56,035 bases of DNA, taken from NCBI GenBank assembly GCA_023248635.1, contig JAHFED010000043.1:1-56035 (forward strand). The letters run 5' to 3'. Positions 1-8,924 of this stretch are shown here, in pieces. The notes under the pieces were generated by a model, which did not search any database, had not been told where the DNA came from, and worked only from the letters and a program-made list of their open reading frames with translations. Within the stretch, counting starts at the first letter, position 1. Each line of letters opens with the position of its first letter. The position numbers and the translations under genes were made by a program. The stretch comes from Myxococcales bacterium. GTDB lineage: Bacteria > Myxococcota > UBA727 > VGSZ01.

Positions 1-120
1 CTGGGAGGTCTGGTGCAGACCTCCCCCCACCAACTCCGCGTTCCGCGGGCGCGCTTCACGCGCATCATCCCGCGTCTTTCCCATCTCGGAACGCGGTCGA
101 ACATCAAGCGGACGCGGGAT
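1..120 (+). repeat. Dispersed MITE-like repeat, copy A (cut by window edge)
   Basis: This stretch is almost identical to the reverse complement of 12317-12466, except that it lacks about 28 bp present there. It holds a hairpin with a 10-bp stem (3-12 with 16-25, loop GTG). It ends at 120 with GGACGCGGGAT, the right end seen in the other copy. The left end lies outside the window. Bases 121-327 after it show no convincing gene. Confidence 0.85.
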
Positions 121-327
121 CAGGACTACGTGATGGGAGATGCTGTCGACGATCCACGCGCTGCGGGCCTGAACTCGAACCCCAGCACCGGTTGTGGGTT
201 CGCGACCGCTGGCGTCGACGGCACTGCTTCGGACGCAAGCCTTGTCGCTCCGTACGGTCGTGGATCCTCACCCCGTCCGTCTTGAGGACGGCGCCGCATC
301 GGCCTGAGCCTCCATACAGAGGTTCCC

Positions 328-749
328 ATGCACGCTTTCGATCGTGAGGCCCGCCAGATTCGCGAGGCCATCGCCGCTCAAGCACGCTCGTCGCTTCGAC
401 CCGAGGCTTGAGAGCCGTGTCGTCGACCACGCGCGGCAGCGTCTCGCCCGAGACCGAGCGGGGCCTGCATCCCCTGGTCACGCTCGGCGTGCTGAACAGC
501 CGCGAGCTGGGGCTGCCCCGCTTCGTCGTCGACGATGACGGCAGCGTGCTGCGGCTGCGCTTCGAGACCCGCTTTCACCCCGGGATCTACCGACACAACG
601 CTGGTGGACTGGTCGAGCAGGTTCGCACGGCGGTCTTGCGCGGGGATCGCGCCCTGCGGGGACTGCTGCGCCGTCGCCATCGCCGTTTCGCCGCCGAAGC
701 CGTGGCGCCAGGCGTGCTCGCGCCGCCGCCGGACAAATACGATCCATGA
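328..749 (+). pseudogene. YbjN-like small protein, probably frameshifted
   Basis: An ATG at 328 follows AGAGG with a 5-base spacer and reads 27 codons before a TGA at 409-411. The adjoining frame is open from 408 to the stop at 749 and has the strong third-position GC of real genes here. Joined, they give about 140 residues. The part around FVVDDDGSVLRLRFETRF followed by a helix resembles the YbjN/CesT-type fold (small sensory or chaperone-like proteins). The join near 405-412 needs a single-base shift, so this is either a frameshifted gene, a sequencing error, or a shorter gene starting at GTG 417. It converges on mnmA. Family assignment is tentative. Confidence 0.45.
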
Positions 750-765
750 GCTGGCGGCATCAGGC

Positions 766-803
766 ACCGCTCCGCGGTCGACGTTCAGCGAGATCGGGGC
801 TCA
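766..803 (-). repeat. Dispersed repeat, copy E (left end only)
   Basis: Read on the minus strand this begins TGAGCCCCGATCTCGCTGAA and continues GACCGCGGAGCGGT, matching copy B at 12498-12534 with few changes. Its first three bases are the stop codon of mnmA (801-803). Only the left 38 bp of the element is present. Confidence 0.75.
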
Positions 804-2009
804 GTTGGGCTCGGTGCGGGGGACCAGGCCGTCGAGCCGTCCCGTGATCACGCCACCACCGAGGACGACGTCGCCGTCGTAGGCCACCAACGCCTGCCCC
901 AGGGCCACGCCCTGCACCGGCTCGACGAAGCGCACCACCAGCGCGCCTTCGTCGTCGATGTGCCAACGCGCGGCCTGGGCTGGTTGCCGGGCCCGGACTT
1001 GAGCAGCGATCTCCGCGGGCCACGACGACAAAGCCTGGGCCGTCTTCAGCGGGGCTGCGCGCACCAAGGTGGTGGCCAAGGCCTCCTTGGGACCGAGCAG
1101 GACCCGACCAGAGGTCGCATCGACGTCGACGACGTAGAGGCGCTCGCCTTCGTTGGGAGAGGCCACGCCGGTGCCGCGCCGCTGTCCCACGGTGAAGTGG
1201 TGCACGCCCTGGTGCTGTCCCAGGGGTTTGCCGCCGATGTGCACGAGGCTGCCGCCGGGCAGGGGGCCGCTGGCTCTTTCGACGACAGCTGCGTGGTCGC
1301 CGTCGGGGACGAAGCAAATCTCCTGGCTGTCGGGCTTGGCGGCCACGATGGGCAGGCCGGCACGCAAGGCCAGGGCGCGCACCAGCGGCTTGTCGAGCTC
1401 GCCCAGGGGGAAGAGCAGGTCAGCGACGACGTCGTGGGGAGTGCCATAGAGCCAATAGGTCTGGTCGCGACGTCGATCGAGGGGACGCGCGAGGGCGGCG
1501 GCGCTGCCGCCTTGGAAGCTGCGAACCACGCTGCGCACGTAGTGGCCGGTGGCCAGGACGGCGTCGAGCGAGCGCGCGGTCTTCAAGAGGTCACCCAGCT
1601 TCACCTCGTGGTTGCAGGCCAGGCAAGGGATGGGGGTGTGGCCGGCGCGGTAGGCGGCGACGAAGGGATCAAAGACGGCGGCCTTGAAACGATCGCGCGC
1701 ATCGATGGCGTAAAAGGGCGCAGAGACGGCGTCGGCCACGCGCCGGGCATCGGTCAGGTCGTCGTGGGAACAGCAGCGCCCGTGGCGAACCGCCAGGCTG
1801 TCGCCGTCGTCGGGGGCCAGGCGCAAGGAGACGCCCAGGACCTCGTGGCCCTGCTCCTTGAGCAGCCAGAGGGCCACCGAGGAGTCGACGCCGCCCGACA
1901 AAGCGACGACGACGCGGCGGGGAAGGGCGGCGCGGGGGACGACAAAGGCCGCGGCACGCGCGCGGGCGTCCTCGTCGATCACCGTGGGAGCACAGGACTC
2001 GGCCTTCAT
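801..2009 (-). CDS. mnmA: tRNA-specific 2-thiouridylase MnmA
   Basis: MnmA uses ATP and a relayed persulfide sulfur to make 2-thiouridine at U34 of Lys, Glu and Gln tRNAs in the cytoplasm. The 402-residue protein has the PP-loop SGGVDSS near residues 38-44, the first catalytic cysteine in a PIPCLACN motif and the second in PDSQEICFVPDGD, followed by the GQRRGTG motif and the C-terminal beta-barrel region. The start at 2009 (MKAESCAP) was chosen because the frame upstream is unlike the family. The stop codon is the end of a dispersed repeat. The gene stands alone and diverges from the DUF4388 gene. Family assignment is secure. Confidence 0.96.
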   Translation of the reverse strand: MKAESCAPTVIDEDARARAAAFVVPRAALPRRVVVALSGGVDSSVALWLLKEQGHEVLGVSLRLAPDDGDSLAVRHGRCCSHDDLTDARRVADAVSAPFYAIDARDRFKAAVFDPFVAAYRAGHTPIPCLACNHEVKLGDLLKTARSLDAVLATGHYVRSVVRSFQGGSAAALARPLDRRRDQTYWLYGTPHDVVADLLFPLGELDKPLVRALALRAGLPIVAAKPDSQEICFVPDGDHAAVVERASGPLPGGSLVHIGGKPLGQHQGVHHFTVGQRRGTGVASPNEGERLYVVDVDATSGRVLLGPKEALATTLVRAAPLKTAQALSSWPAEIAAQVRARQPAQAARWHIDDEGALVVRFVEPVQGVALGQALVAYDGDVVLGGGVITGRLDGLVPRTEPN

Positions 2010-2182
2010 CGGCAGACGAGACAACGCCCACGGGCACTCGGCAACGGCGGCCAGCTCCGCTCCTTGAGTCGCCGGGGCGCGCAGCGAGCACACGAGGTCA
2101 GCGAACACCGCCGACGGGAAGAGATGGGTGTGACGTGAGCACACCCGCGCTCCCCGCCTGCCATTGACGGCCTTGGTTGTAG

Positions 2183-2200
2183 TGTGACCATTTGGTCACA
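2183..2200. promoter_or_regulatory. Perfect 18-bp palindrome abutting a start codon
   Basis: TGTGACCATTTGGTCACA is a perfect inverted repeat (8+2+8) that ends one base before the ATG at 2201. It lies where a ribosome binding site would be, and no Shine-Dalgarno sequence is visible. It looks like an operator for the DUF4388 gene, possibly acting also on the divergent mnmA 173 bp away. The half sites resemble those of CRP, but the spacing is 8 rather than 6 bp. Confidence 0.6.
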
Positions 2201-3415
2201 ATGTTGGATTCCCGCATCGCCTCCCGGCCCGTCCTGCTCCAACTGGTGGATCACCGCGCCAACGTCGTCGTCGTCGACGGCGGCGTCCGGCTGGTCGGAG
2301 CTCTGTCTGAGGTGCCGGCGGCCTTCGTCGTTGGCGCCGAGCTCGAGGTCGTGATGATCGTGGGCTTCGAGCCCGTGCGCTTGCGCGTGGTCGTCGTCGA
2401 GGGCTGCGCCGCGCGGCCTGGTGCCATCGCCGTCGTTTCCCTGGCGGCCTGGGTGCTCGGCGCCGGCCGTCTCCAGGGTCGAGAATTCGTGCCCCGCCAG
2501 GCCATCCGCGACGACGACGACGACGACGACGTCATGCAGGGGCGCTTGCAGCATGTCGGCGTCGCCGAGCTCGTGCAGCTCGTCTGCGGCGGCAGGCGCG
2601 ACGCGATCATCGAGATCCGCGACGAGCGCTGTGTGCCCTCCTTCTGCGGCCGGCTGGTGGTGAAAAACGGGCAGGTGGTGGCCGCGCGCACCGAAGACGA
2701 CGTCGTCGGCGAAGCCGCCTTCTTTGCCTTGCTGACCCCCCCGCGGGGACGCTTCCGCGTGCACTTTGGCGACGAGCCCCGTTGCCTCGACGGGCGCGCG
2801 CCCATCGAGAACATCCACCGAGACACGACCTTCCTGGTGCTCGAGCACGCCCGTCTCCTCGACGAGGCCGCGGGTCCAACAGCGGCGCCCTTGCAGCCGC
2901 TGCGCCTGTCCGCTCGTGTCCCCGCGGTGCGCCCGGCCATGAGCCTGCCCTCGACGAGCGCCACGCCCGCACCACCAACGCCGTCGGACGTCGGTGCTGA
3001 GCCCGCCGGCCGTGCCCGCTGCGCCAATGCCACCGGGGAAGCGCCGGTCACCGGACGTTTCGCGCGCTTCTTCGCCGAGGTGGCTCGGCTGCCGCCAGGA
3101 GAGCAGAGCGCACTGGCAGAGGCCGATCCGGGCGCACCGCTCGACGACGTGCCGATGTTTGAGGCCTTGGCGCGGACAGCCGACGACGAGGGCTTCGACG
3201 ACGAGGGCTTCGACGTCGAATCCAACGAGGACGCAACCCTGTCCGGCCGGCTCCATGCGTTGCTCAACGACGAAGCCCCCGGTCGAGAAGCGATCCTGCG
3301 GGCCGACGTCGACGGCGTGCTGCCCTTCTCATCGTTGCGGGTGACGCCGCCGGGGGGCTGGCCCCAGCTCGAGCGCGACACCGCCATCGTTCAGCGCCTG
3401 AGCGTTTCGGACTGA
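2201..3415 (+). CDS. DUF4388 domain protein
   Basis: The 404-residue product has a DUF4388 (PATAN-like) domain at about residues 108-190: it starts MQGRLQHVGVAELVQLV and ends near LTPPRGRFRVHFGD. This domain is common in myxobacterial regulatory and gliding proteins, where it is thought to mediate protein contacts. The N-terminal 100 residues contain a second, weaker strand-rich repeat. A (GAC)7 run at 2510-2530 encodes seven aspartates just before the domain. The C-terminal 150 residues are low in structure and acidic (DDEGFDDEGFD). An upstream TTG at 2192 is possible, but ATG 2201 is preferred. Function is not known. Confidence 0.85.
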   Translation: MLDSRIASRPVLLQLVDHRANVVVVDGGVRLVGALSEVPAAFVVGAELEVVMIVGFEPVRLRVVVVEGCAARPGAIAVVSLAAWVLGAGRLQGREFVPRQAIRDDDDDDDVMQGRLQHVGVAELVQLVCGGRRDAIIEIRDERCVPSFCGRLVVKNGQVVAARTEDDVVGEAAFFALLTPPRGRFRVHFGDEPRCLDGRAPIENIHRDTTFLVLEHARLLDEAAGPTAAPLQPLRLSARVPAVRPAMSLPSTSATPAPPTPSDVGAEPAGRARCANATGEAPVTGRFARFFAEVARLPPGEQSALAEADPGAPLDDVPMFEALARTADDEGFDDEGFDVESNEDATLSGRLHALLNDEAPGREAILRADVDGVLPFSSLRVTPPGGWPQLERDTAIVQRLSVSD

Positions 3416-3422
3416 GCTTTGG

Positions 3423-4745
3423 TCACTCTGCGGGCGGGTCCATCACCACGAGCACCGCTGTGGTCGCTGCGCTGGCCAGCGTGGCCAGGCCAGCGGCGCT
3501 CACCGTCACCAGGTAGGGCAGCCTTCCGTCGAGGACTTCCTTGGCAAACGCTCCCGGCACGACCGAATTGACCGGCTCGCCGATCCAGAAAACGGCGCCA
3601 ACGTAGGCCAGGCCGAAGGCGAGCCCTACACCCAGGGGCGCGAGCACGCCGACCCACCCGTCGAGCACGGTCGAGGCGACCACGCAGTCACCGACGCCCG
3701 CCAGCGCGATCGGCAAGAGCGCAAAGGTCGCGACCCCGAGCCCTGGAACCGCCGCACCGACGAGGCTGGCCACCATCGTTGCTGCGAAGGCCATCGCCTC
3801 GGAAAACAGCGGCTGGACGACCAGCGCAAAGACCAGGCGCGTCTCTTGGGTCAGTCGTTCGTTGGCCTTGAGATCGAGGGCCATCGCCGACCCCGGCGCC
3901 ACCTCGAGGACACGGGGTGCAGCTCGCGTCCCCTCGCTCTTGAGGGCATCCCCCTGGGCGTCGGAGGCGGTGATGAACCACTCCAACACCTGACCTGTGG
4001 TGGAGCGGGTGTAGGTCCCGGGGATCTCGCCCCGCCAACGGCCGTCGGACTGTTTGACGATGGGGAGCGCATAGAATTCCGCGTCCCCGGCGTGGCCGGC
4101 CAGCGGGCCGCCCGGCCTGAGGTCAGAGAATTCACCGCCCGCAGCCCCGGCGGCCACGGCGACGCCGTCTGGTCGGCTCCCTCGGCCCATCGCCGGAGCC
4201 GGGGTCGGCTGTTTGCGAAAGTCCACGCGCAGCGAGGTGACCAGGGCATCGGGGTCGGTGACGTCGACGTAGAAGATGGCGCGGTTGCCCCCGGTCACGT
4301 TCACCGGCGGACGAACGTTCAGCGTGACCCGCTCCATGAGCCGACGATGGCGCTCCACAGCTGCAGCCGACTGGCGCTGGAGCTCCTCGGAGCGTGCGGC
4401 CTCGAGAAGGATTTGTACGCGAGGCTCGAAGTCGAAGGGCGGGTTGGCGTCGATCTTCTCCTGCACGATGGCGGCAAAGAGGGCGGAGGCGTCGCTGAGG
4501 TTGCCGATCACCACCAGGCAGTAGGCGTGGCGGAAGGAGGCTTCGAGCCTCTCATCGAGAGTGGCCAGGCGATGATCCTCGATGGCCGGCGCCGCCTCGA
4601 TGACCTTCTCGCAGGCGAGCTGAGCAAAGAGCTCGCGCAAGACCAGCAGCTTGGCCGTGGCTGCGGTGGGCGTCGTCGTCGTTGTTGTCGTCGGCGACGT
4701 TTCGGCGCTCGCCAGCACCAGAGCCAAGGCAAGGGGAATCATCAT
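3423..4745 (-). CDS. Secreted/membrane protein downstream of kinase
   Basis: The 440-residue product begins with a signal peptide (MMIPLALALVLASAE) followed by a run of threonines encoded by a GTC-type repeat. A predicted helical region (about residues 30-150) precedes an Ig-like strand region with VNVTGGNRAIFYVDV. The last 130 residues form several membrane-spanning helices. The start overlaps the stop of the kinase C-terminal part by ATGA, so the two are translationally coupled and probably work together in the envelope. The stretch GEFSDLRPGGP is encoded by a 28-bp repeat also found at the plsY start. No named family was recognised, but the gene itself is secure. Confidence 0.85.
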   Translation of the reverse strand: MMIPLALALVLASAETSPTTTTTTTPTAATAKLLVLRELFAQLACEKVIEAAPAIEDHRLATLDERLEASFRHAYCLVVIGNLSDASALFAAIVQEKIDANPPFDFEPRVQILLEAARSEELQRQSAAAVERHRRLMERVTLNVRPPVNVTGGNRAIFYVDVTDPDALVTSLRVDFRKQPTPAPAMGRGSRPDGVAVAAGAAGGEFSDLRPGGPLAGHAGDAEFYALPIVKQSDGRWRGEIPGTYTRSTTGQVLEWFITASDAQGDALKSEGTRAAPRVLEVAPGSAMALDLKANERLTQETRLVFALVVQPLFSEAMAFAATMVASLVGAAVPGLGVATFALLPIALAGVGDCVVASTVLDGWVGVLAPLGVGLAFGLAYVGAVFWIGEPVNSVVPGAFAKEVLDGRLPYLVTVSAAGLATLASAATTAVLVVMDPPAE

Positions 4746-5320
4746 GGCGTGAGATCCTCGTCGAAACGCACCTGCGTGCCAGCGACGACATCGATGGTGC
4801 GGGTGACATCGACCTTGAGGGACGACGACGACAACTGCAGGGTGTGCGGTCCGGCGGACAGCTCGAGGCTGAGCGGCGTCTCGCGCGCGAAGCGGTGGTC
4901 GACGCTGACCTTCCACGACGCCGACGTCGGCTTGGGACGCACGAGCAGGGTGCCGATGCCGGCGGCTGGAGCGACGGGATCGTCGACGGCGGCGGGGCGC
5001 TTTTCGACGTGGGCGTCGTCGGTGTGTTTGTCCACGGCGCGCTCTTCCCTGCGCTTCTCTCTCTGCTCGCGCTTCTCCCGCTTCTGCGTTTCGGCGGCGT
5101 CGAGTGCTTCGCCCGCCAGCACAACCGAGGCGCGCAAGTCGACGGGCGGCGGCGAAGGCTCAGCAGGCAGCGGGGACGTCGTCGGCGCCGGCTCGACCTT
5201 CGCAGGCGCGGCAGCCACGTGCGGGGCGGGGTCGCGTGCTTCGTCCTCGCTGTGGCGTACAGCGAAGACGCTGATCACGCTGGCGGCGACGATGGTGGCA
5301 GGAGTGCACCGCCGACCAAC
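4742..5320 (-). pseudogene. C-terminal TM and PEGA part of the Ser/Thr kinase (out of frame)
   Basis: This frame gives ATIVAASVISVFAVRH, which completes a transmembrane helix begun by PRSWLVGGAL at the end of the upstream kinase frame. It continues with a Pro/Ala linker, a charged KRE-rich segment (QKREKREQREKRREER) and a C-terminal PEGA-type domain (GTLLVRPKP ... PLSLELSAGPHTLQL ... DVVAGTQVRFDEDL). It has no start of its own. The natural protein is most likely kinase, TM helix, linker and PEGA in one chain, split by a one-base shift near 5290-5320. Its stop overlaps the next start by ATGA, which suggests the frame was recently or still is translated. Confidence 0.7.
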
Positions 5321-6453
5321 CAGGAGCGCGGCAGCTGTCTCAGCAGCTCCGGGGCCGGGGTGGGCGAGGGCCCACCGACCATGGCCAGCGCGGGCGTGGC
5401 CGACGTCGACGACGTGGTTGCCCCCGGGGGCGGGGTAAAGGGAGCGACACCGGTGCGCCGGCCGTTGAAGTCGGTGACGGTGGGCTCTGAATCGTGCAGT
5501 GCGGTGACCAGGAGGGAGCGCTGGGATTCGTCGGCGAGGTTGTGCAACAGCCCCAGCAGCTCGCGCGCGTGTGCCGGCCGGTCGTTGGGCGCCTTGGACA
5601 TCAAACGCAGCACCAGGCGCTCGATGGGGGCAGGCACGGGCGAGTAGGGCACCAGCGACGTCGGCGTCGGCGGCTGCTCGTGGGCGTGGCGCATGGCGAG
5701 GGCGAAGGCGGTCTTGGCGGAGAAGGGCGCCTGGCCGGTGAGCATCTCGAACCAGATGACGCCCAAGGCATAGAAATCCGAGCGGGGGTCGTCGCTGACG
5801 CCTTCGAGGACCAACTCGGGCGCCACATAGCCGGGCGTACCGACGATGTAGCCTGTGCCGGTCATGTGGCTCTGCTCCGCTCCTCCTTCGACGCAGACCT
5901 GCTTGGCGACGCCGAAGTCCAGCAGCTTCGCTTTGAGCAGGCCGGGCTGCTCGATGAGCATGACGTTTTCGGGCTTGAGATCGCGATGGATCACGACGCG
6001 CTCGTGGGCCGCGCCCAACGCGCCGACGATCTGCTCGATCAGCGGCAGCGTCTCCTGCCAAGGCATCCGCCCCCGGGCATCGAGGCGCTCGCGCAAGGTA
6101 TCGCCCGTCAGCAGCTCCATCGCGATCCACAAGACGCCGTCGTCGTCGCCGCTGTCGAGGGCCAGCACGATGTTTTCGTGGACGATCTCTGTCACCAACC
6201 GGATCTCGCGCTTGAAGCGGGCCACCGCCTGCGCGTCGTCGAGCAGCGCGGCACGGACCACCTTAACGGCGACGACGGCGTCGCTGCGCGTGTCGCGCGC
6301 CTGGTAGATGGCGCCCATGCCACCCCGCCGGAGGTGGCGTTCGATGCGGTAGTGGCCGCCAAAAACGCGGCCGATCAGCTCGTCGGGGGCGGGGGTCTCC
6401 ACGAGCGCACGATAGCCCGCCTGGGGCCCGATCGGCGGCGACCCGGTGGCCAA
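5275..6453 (-). CDS. Ser/Thr protein kinase (PknB-type)
   Basis: This is a Hanks-type eukaryote-like kinase. The glycine loop LRRGGMGAIYQARD, the VAVK lysine, the HRDLKPENV catalytic loop, DFGVAK and the GYVAPEL segment are all present, so it should be active. The kinase domain covers about residues 30-300. A Pro/Ala/Thr tail follows and runs into a membrane helix that is cut short by the frame change described in the neighbouring entry. Substrates are unknown. The start is uncertain: TTG 6453 opens the frame, and GTG 6402 gives a more usual N-terminus. It is first in a likely operon with the 3423-4745 gene and is divergent from the winged-helix gene. Confidence 0.9.
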   Translation of the reverse strand: MATGSPPIGPQAGYRALVETPAPDELIGRVFGGHYRIERHLRRGGMGAIYQARDTRSDAVVAVKVVRAALLDDAQAVARFKREIRLVTEIVHENIVLALDSGDDDGVLWIAMELLTGDTLRERLDARGRMPWQETLPLIEQIVGALGAAHERVVIHRDLKPENVMLIEQPGLLKAKLLDFGVAKQVCVEGGAEQSHMTGTGYIVGTPGYVAPELVLEGVSDDPRSDFYALGVIWFEMLTGQAPFSAKTAFALAMRHAHEQPPTPTSLVPYSPVPAPIERLVLRLMSKAPNDRPAHARELLGLLHNLADESQRSLLVTALHDSEPTVTDFNGRRTGVAPFTPPPGATTSSTSATPALAMVGGPSPTPAPELLRQLPRSWLVGGALLPPSSPPA

Positions 6454-6537
6454 TCCCTACATCAACAGCATGGGCGGCGCGCGCGGGCTTGGTGCGGGAA
6501 CGGGGTGCAGCGGCGGCGACGTCGGGAGGATGGGCTG

Positions 6538-7587
6538 ATGCGCACCCTCAGCCAACTCGAGCTGAACCGCGCGCTGCTCGCCCGACAGCTCCTCCTCTCG
6601 CGCCAACGCCTCTCGCTCGCCGACGCCCTGGAGCAGACCGCGGGGCTCCAAGCCCAATCCGCGCCGGCGATGTACGTCGGACTGTGGACCCGCTTGGAGG
6701 GCTTCGCGCGCCCTACGCTCACCCGCGCCCTCGAGCAGCGCCGCGTCGTGCTGGGCACGCTGATGCGCTCGACCCTGCACCTCGTCGCCGCCGCCGACTA
6801 TTGGCCCTTCGCCCTGGCCATCCGCCGACCCCGCCGACGCGCTTGGCTGTCGACGGTGCGCGGGGTGCTCGCTCCGCACATGGCGGCGGCCGCCCGGCAG
6901 CTCCGGCGGGAGCTCGGTGAGGGCACCCTGCACCGCCGCGACATCGAGGCCCTGCTGGGCAAATCGCGGGCCTCCGGTGTCGGCTTCTGGCTCGATCTCG
7001 TGCGGGTGCCGCCCTCGGGCACGTGGGATCACCCTCGCGCCTCCGTCTACGCCGCCGCCGAAAGTTGGCTGCCACCGCCCACCCTCACCACCGCGCATGC
7101 GCTGCAACATCTGCTGCACAGCTACTTGCGCGCCTTTGGTCCCGCGCCACGCCGTGACATCGCGGCCTGGGCCGGCCTCAACGTCGTCGACCTCGTCCCT
7201 GCGCTGGCCGAGCTCGAGCTGGTAGAATTTCGCGATGAGCAGGGAGAGCTGCTCCTCGACGTCGCCGACGGCCTGCTGCCCGATCCCCAGACGCCGGCGC
7301 CGGTGCGCTTTCTGCCGGTGTGGGACGCCACGCTGCTGGGCCACACGCGCCGCACCGGGATTCTCCCCGAGCAGCACCGCGCCCGGGTCTTCAATGCCAA
7401 GCTCGCCCATGGCGTGGCGACCTTCCTCGTCGACGGCGTCGTCGCTGGCAGCTGGCGCTACGACCACGGCCGGGTGATCACCGAGCCTTGGGCGCCCCTC
7501 GATCGGGCCCTGCGCCGCGAGCTCAACGATGAAGCCGAAAGGCTCACCCTCTTTCACGCCGAGCCGTCGGCGTCGGTGTCGGTGTAG
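6538..7587 (+). CDS. Winged-helix DNA-binding domain protein (HTH_42 type)
   Basis: The 349-residue protein starts at ATG 6538 after a GGAGG with good spacing. It matches the AlkZ/YcaQ-like winged-helix family (Pfam HTH_42): N-terminal LNRALLARQLLLSRQ and ALEQTAGLQAQSAPAMYVGLW, then R(S)TLHLV, a central APRRDIAAWAGL helix-turn-helix, and a C-terminal part with PVWDATLLGHTRR and VDGVVAGSWRY. Some members are DNA glycosylases that unhook interstrand crosslinks. The AlkZ-type catalytic QxQ motif is seen as QAQ near residue 40, so a glycosylase role is possible but not shown. Single gene, convergent with rarA. Confidence 0.87.
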   Translation: MRTLSQLELNRALLARQLLLSRQRLSLADALEQTAGLQAQSAPAMYVGLWTRLEGFARPTLTRALEQRRVVLGTLMRSTLHLVAAADYWPFALAIRRPRRRAWLSTVRGVLAPHMAAAARQLRRELGEGTLHRRDIEALLGKSRASGVGFWLDLVRVPPSGTWDHPRASVYAAAESWLPPPTLTTAHALQHLLHSYLRAFGPAPRRDIAAWAGLNVVDLVPALAELELVEFRDEQGELLLDVADGLLPDPQTPAPVRFLPVWDATLLGHTRRTGILPEQHRARVFNAKLAHGVATFLVDGVVAGSWRYDHGRVITEPWAPLDRALRRELNDEAERLTLFHAEPSASVSV

Positions 7588-7592
7588 CTGAG

Positions 7593-8903
7593 TCAGTCTT
7601 TCTTGGTGCGCGCTTCGAGACGGGCCTTGATGGCCGCCTCGGCGCCGCGATCTTTTGGTAGGTAGTATTTTCGGTCTTTCAGCTGATCCGGTAGGTATTG
7701 CTCGACGACGTAGCCGCCCTCGTGATCGTGCGGATATTTGTAGTCTTTTCCATGGCCGAGCTGTTCCATCAATTTTGTTGGAGCGGGACGCAGGTGCAGG
7801 GGCACGGGCAACGATCCGTTGGCGACGATGTCTTTGCGGGCAGCGTGAAGGGCCAGGTAGCTGGCGTTGGATTTGGGCGCCGCAGCCAGGTAGGTGATGG
7901 CGTGGGCGATGGGGATGGCGCCCTCGGGCATGCCGACGAATTCAAAGGCGGCCAGCGCGCTAGTGGCGACGACGAGGCCCTGGGGATCGGCGTTGCCGAC
8001 GTCTTCGCTGGCAAAGATCACCATGCGGCGCAAGACGAAGAGGGGGTCTTCGCCGGCTTCGAGCATGCGAAAGCCCCAGTAGAGCGCGGCGTCGGGATCG
8101 CTGCCCCTCATGGACTTGATGAAAGCCGAGATGACCTCGTAGTGCTGCTCACCATCTTTGTCGTAGAGCAGCACCCGACGTTGCACGGCGGCTTCGACGT
8201 CGGCGCGCTCGATGATTTTGCGCCCGTCGGCTTCGGCGAGATCGCAGGCCACTTCGAGGGAGGTGAGCAGCTTGCGCGCATCGCCACCCGCCGCAGCGAT
8301 GAGCACCTTGCGAGCGACGTCGTCGACGCTGACGCCGTGATCTCGGAGGCCGCGCTCTGAGCTCAGCGCCCGATCGAGCAACACTTGCAGGGCCTCGGGA
8401 TGCACGGGCTTGAGCACCAGCACGCGACAGCGGGAGAGCAGGGCGGCGTTGACCTCGAAGGAGGGGTTCTCCGTCGTCGCTCCAATGAGGGTGACGGTGC
8501 CGTTTTCGACGTGGGGCAAGAGCGCGTCTTGCTGGGCTTTGTTGAAGCGGTGGATCTCGTCGACGAAGAGCAGCGTCGGCACGCGCCGTTCGGCCCTCAA
8601 GCGTCGGGCGTCGTCGATGGCCTTGCGCAGATCGGCGACGCCGGCGAGCACGGCCGACATCTTCACGAAGCGCGCGCTCAGCTCGTGGGCCAAGCACTCG
8701 GCGATGGTGGTCTTGCCGGTGCCGGGCGGTCCCCAGAGGATGGCCGAAGGCACGCGCCCCTGCTTGATGCTGCGCGCGAGGATCGACGACGGACCCGTGA
8801 GGTGGGGTTGGCCGACGACGTCGTCGAGCTTCTTGGGGCGCATCCGTTCCGCGAGGGGGACCCCGCTCGGATCGGCGACGGCGGCGTGTTCGAAGAGGTC
8901 CAC
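7593..8903 (-). CDS. rarA: Replication-associated recombination protein A (RarA/MgsA)
   Basis: A AAA+ ATPase that acts at stalled replication forks and unwinds DNA ends. The 436-residue length fits the family. Visible motifs are LAERMRPKKLDDVVGQPHL at the N-terminus, Walker A GPPGTGKTT, Walker B FVDEIHRFNKAQQDALLPHV, sensor 1 GATTENPSFEVN, and the C-terminal MgsA domain with SAFIKSMRGSDPDAALYW and the YKYPHDHEGGYVVEQYLPD signature. Start is GTG 8903 preceded by GGGAG. It is probably followed or preceded by its own promoter, since the next gene upstream is separated by 21 bp and could be co-transcribed. Confidence 0.97.
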   Translation of the reverse strand: MDLFEHAAVADPSGVPLAERMRPKKLDDVVGQPHLTGPSSILARSIKQGRVPSAILWGPPGTGKTTIAECLAHELSARFVKMSAVLAGVADLRKAIDDARRLRAERRVPTLLFVDEIHRFNKAQQDALLPHVENGTVTLIGATTENPSFEVNAALLSRCRVLVLKPVHPEALQVLLDRALSSERGLRDHGVSVDDVARKVLIAAAGGDARKLLTSLEVACDLAEADGRKIIERADVEAAVQRRVLLYDKDGEQHYEVISAFIKSMRGSDPDAALYWGFRMLEAGEDPLFVLRRMVIFASEDVGNADPQGLVVATSALAAFEFVGMPEGAIPIAHAITYLAAAPKSNASYLALHAARKDIVANGSLPVPLHLRPAPTKLMEQLGHGKDYKYPHDHEGGYVVEQYLPDQLKDRKYYLPKDRGAEAAIKARLEARTKKD

Positions 8904-8924
8904 GGGGCTCCCTCTTGAGCGAGA

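Noticed and set aside
165-190. GGTTCGAGTTC on the minus strand, resembling a tRNA T-loop
   Set aside because: No matching acceptor, anticodon or D stems can be formed in the flanking bases.
2183-2200. The palindrome as a CRP binding site
   Set aside because: CRP needs TGTGA-N6-TCACA. Here the gap is 8 bases.
5494-7587. A 697-residue frame on the plus strand
   Set aside because: The part before ATG 6538 lies opposite the kinase gene and is Arg/Gln-rich shadow sequence.
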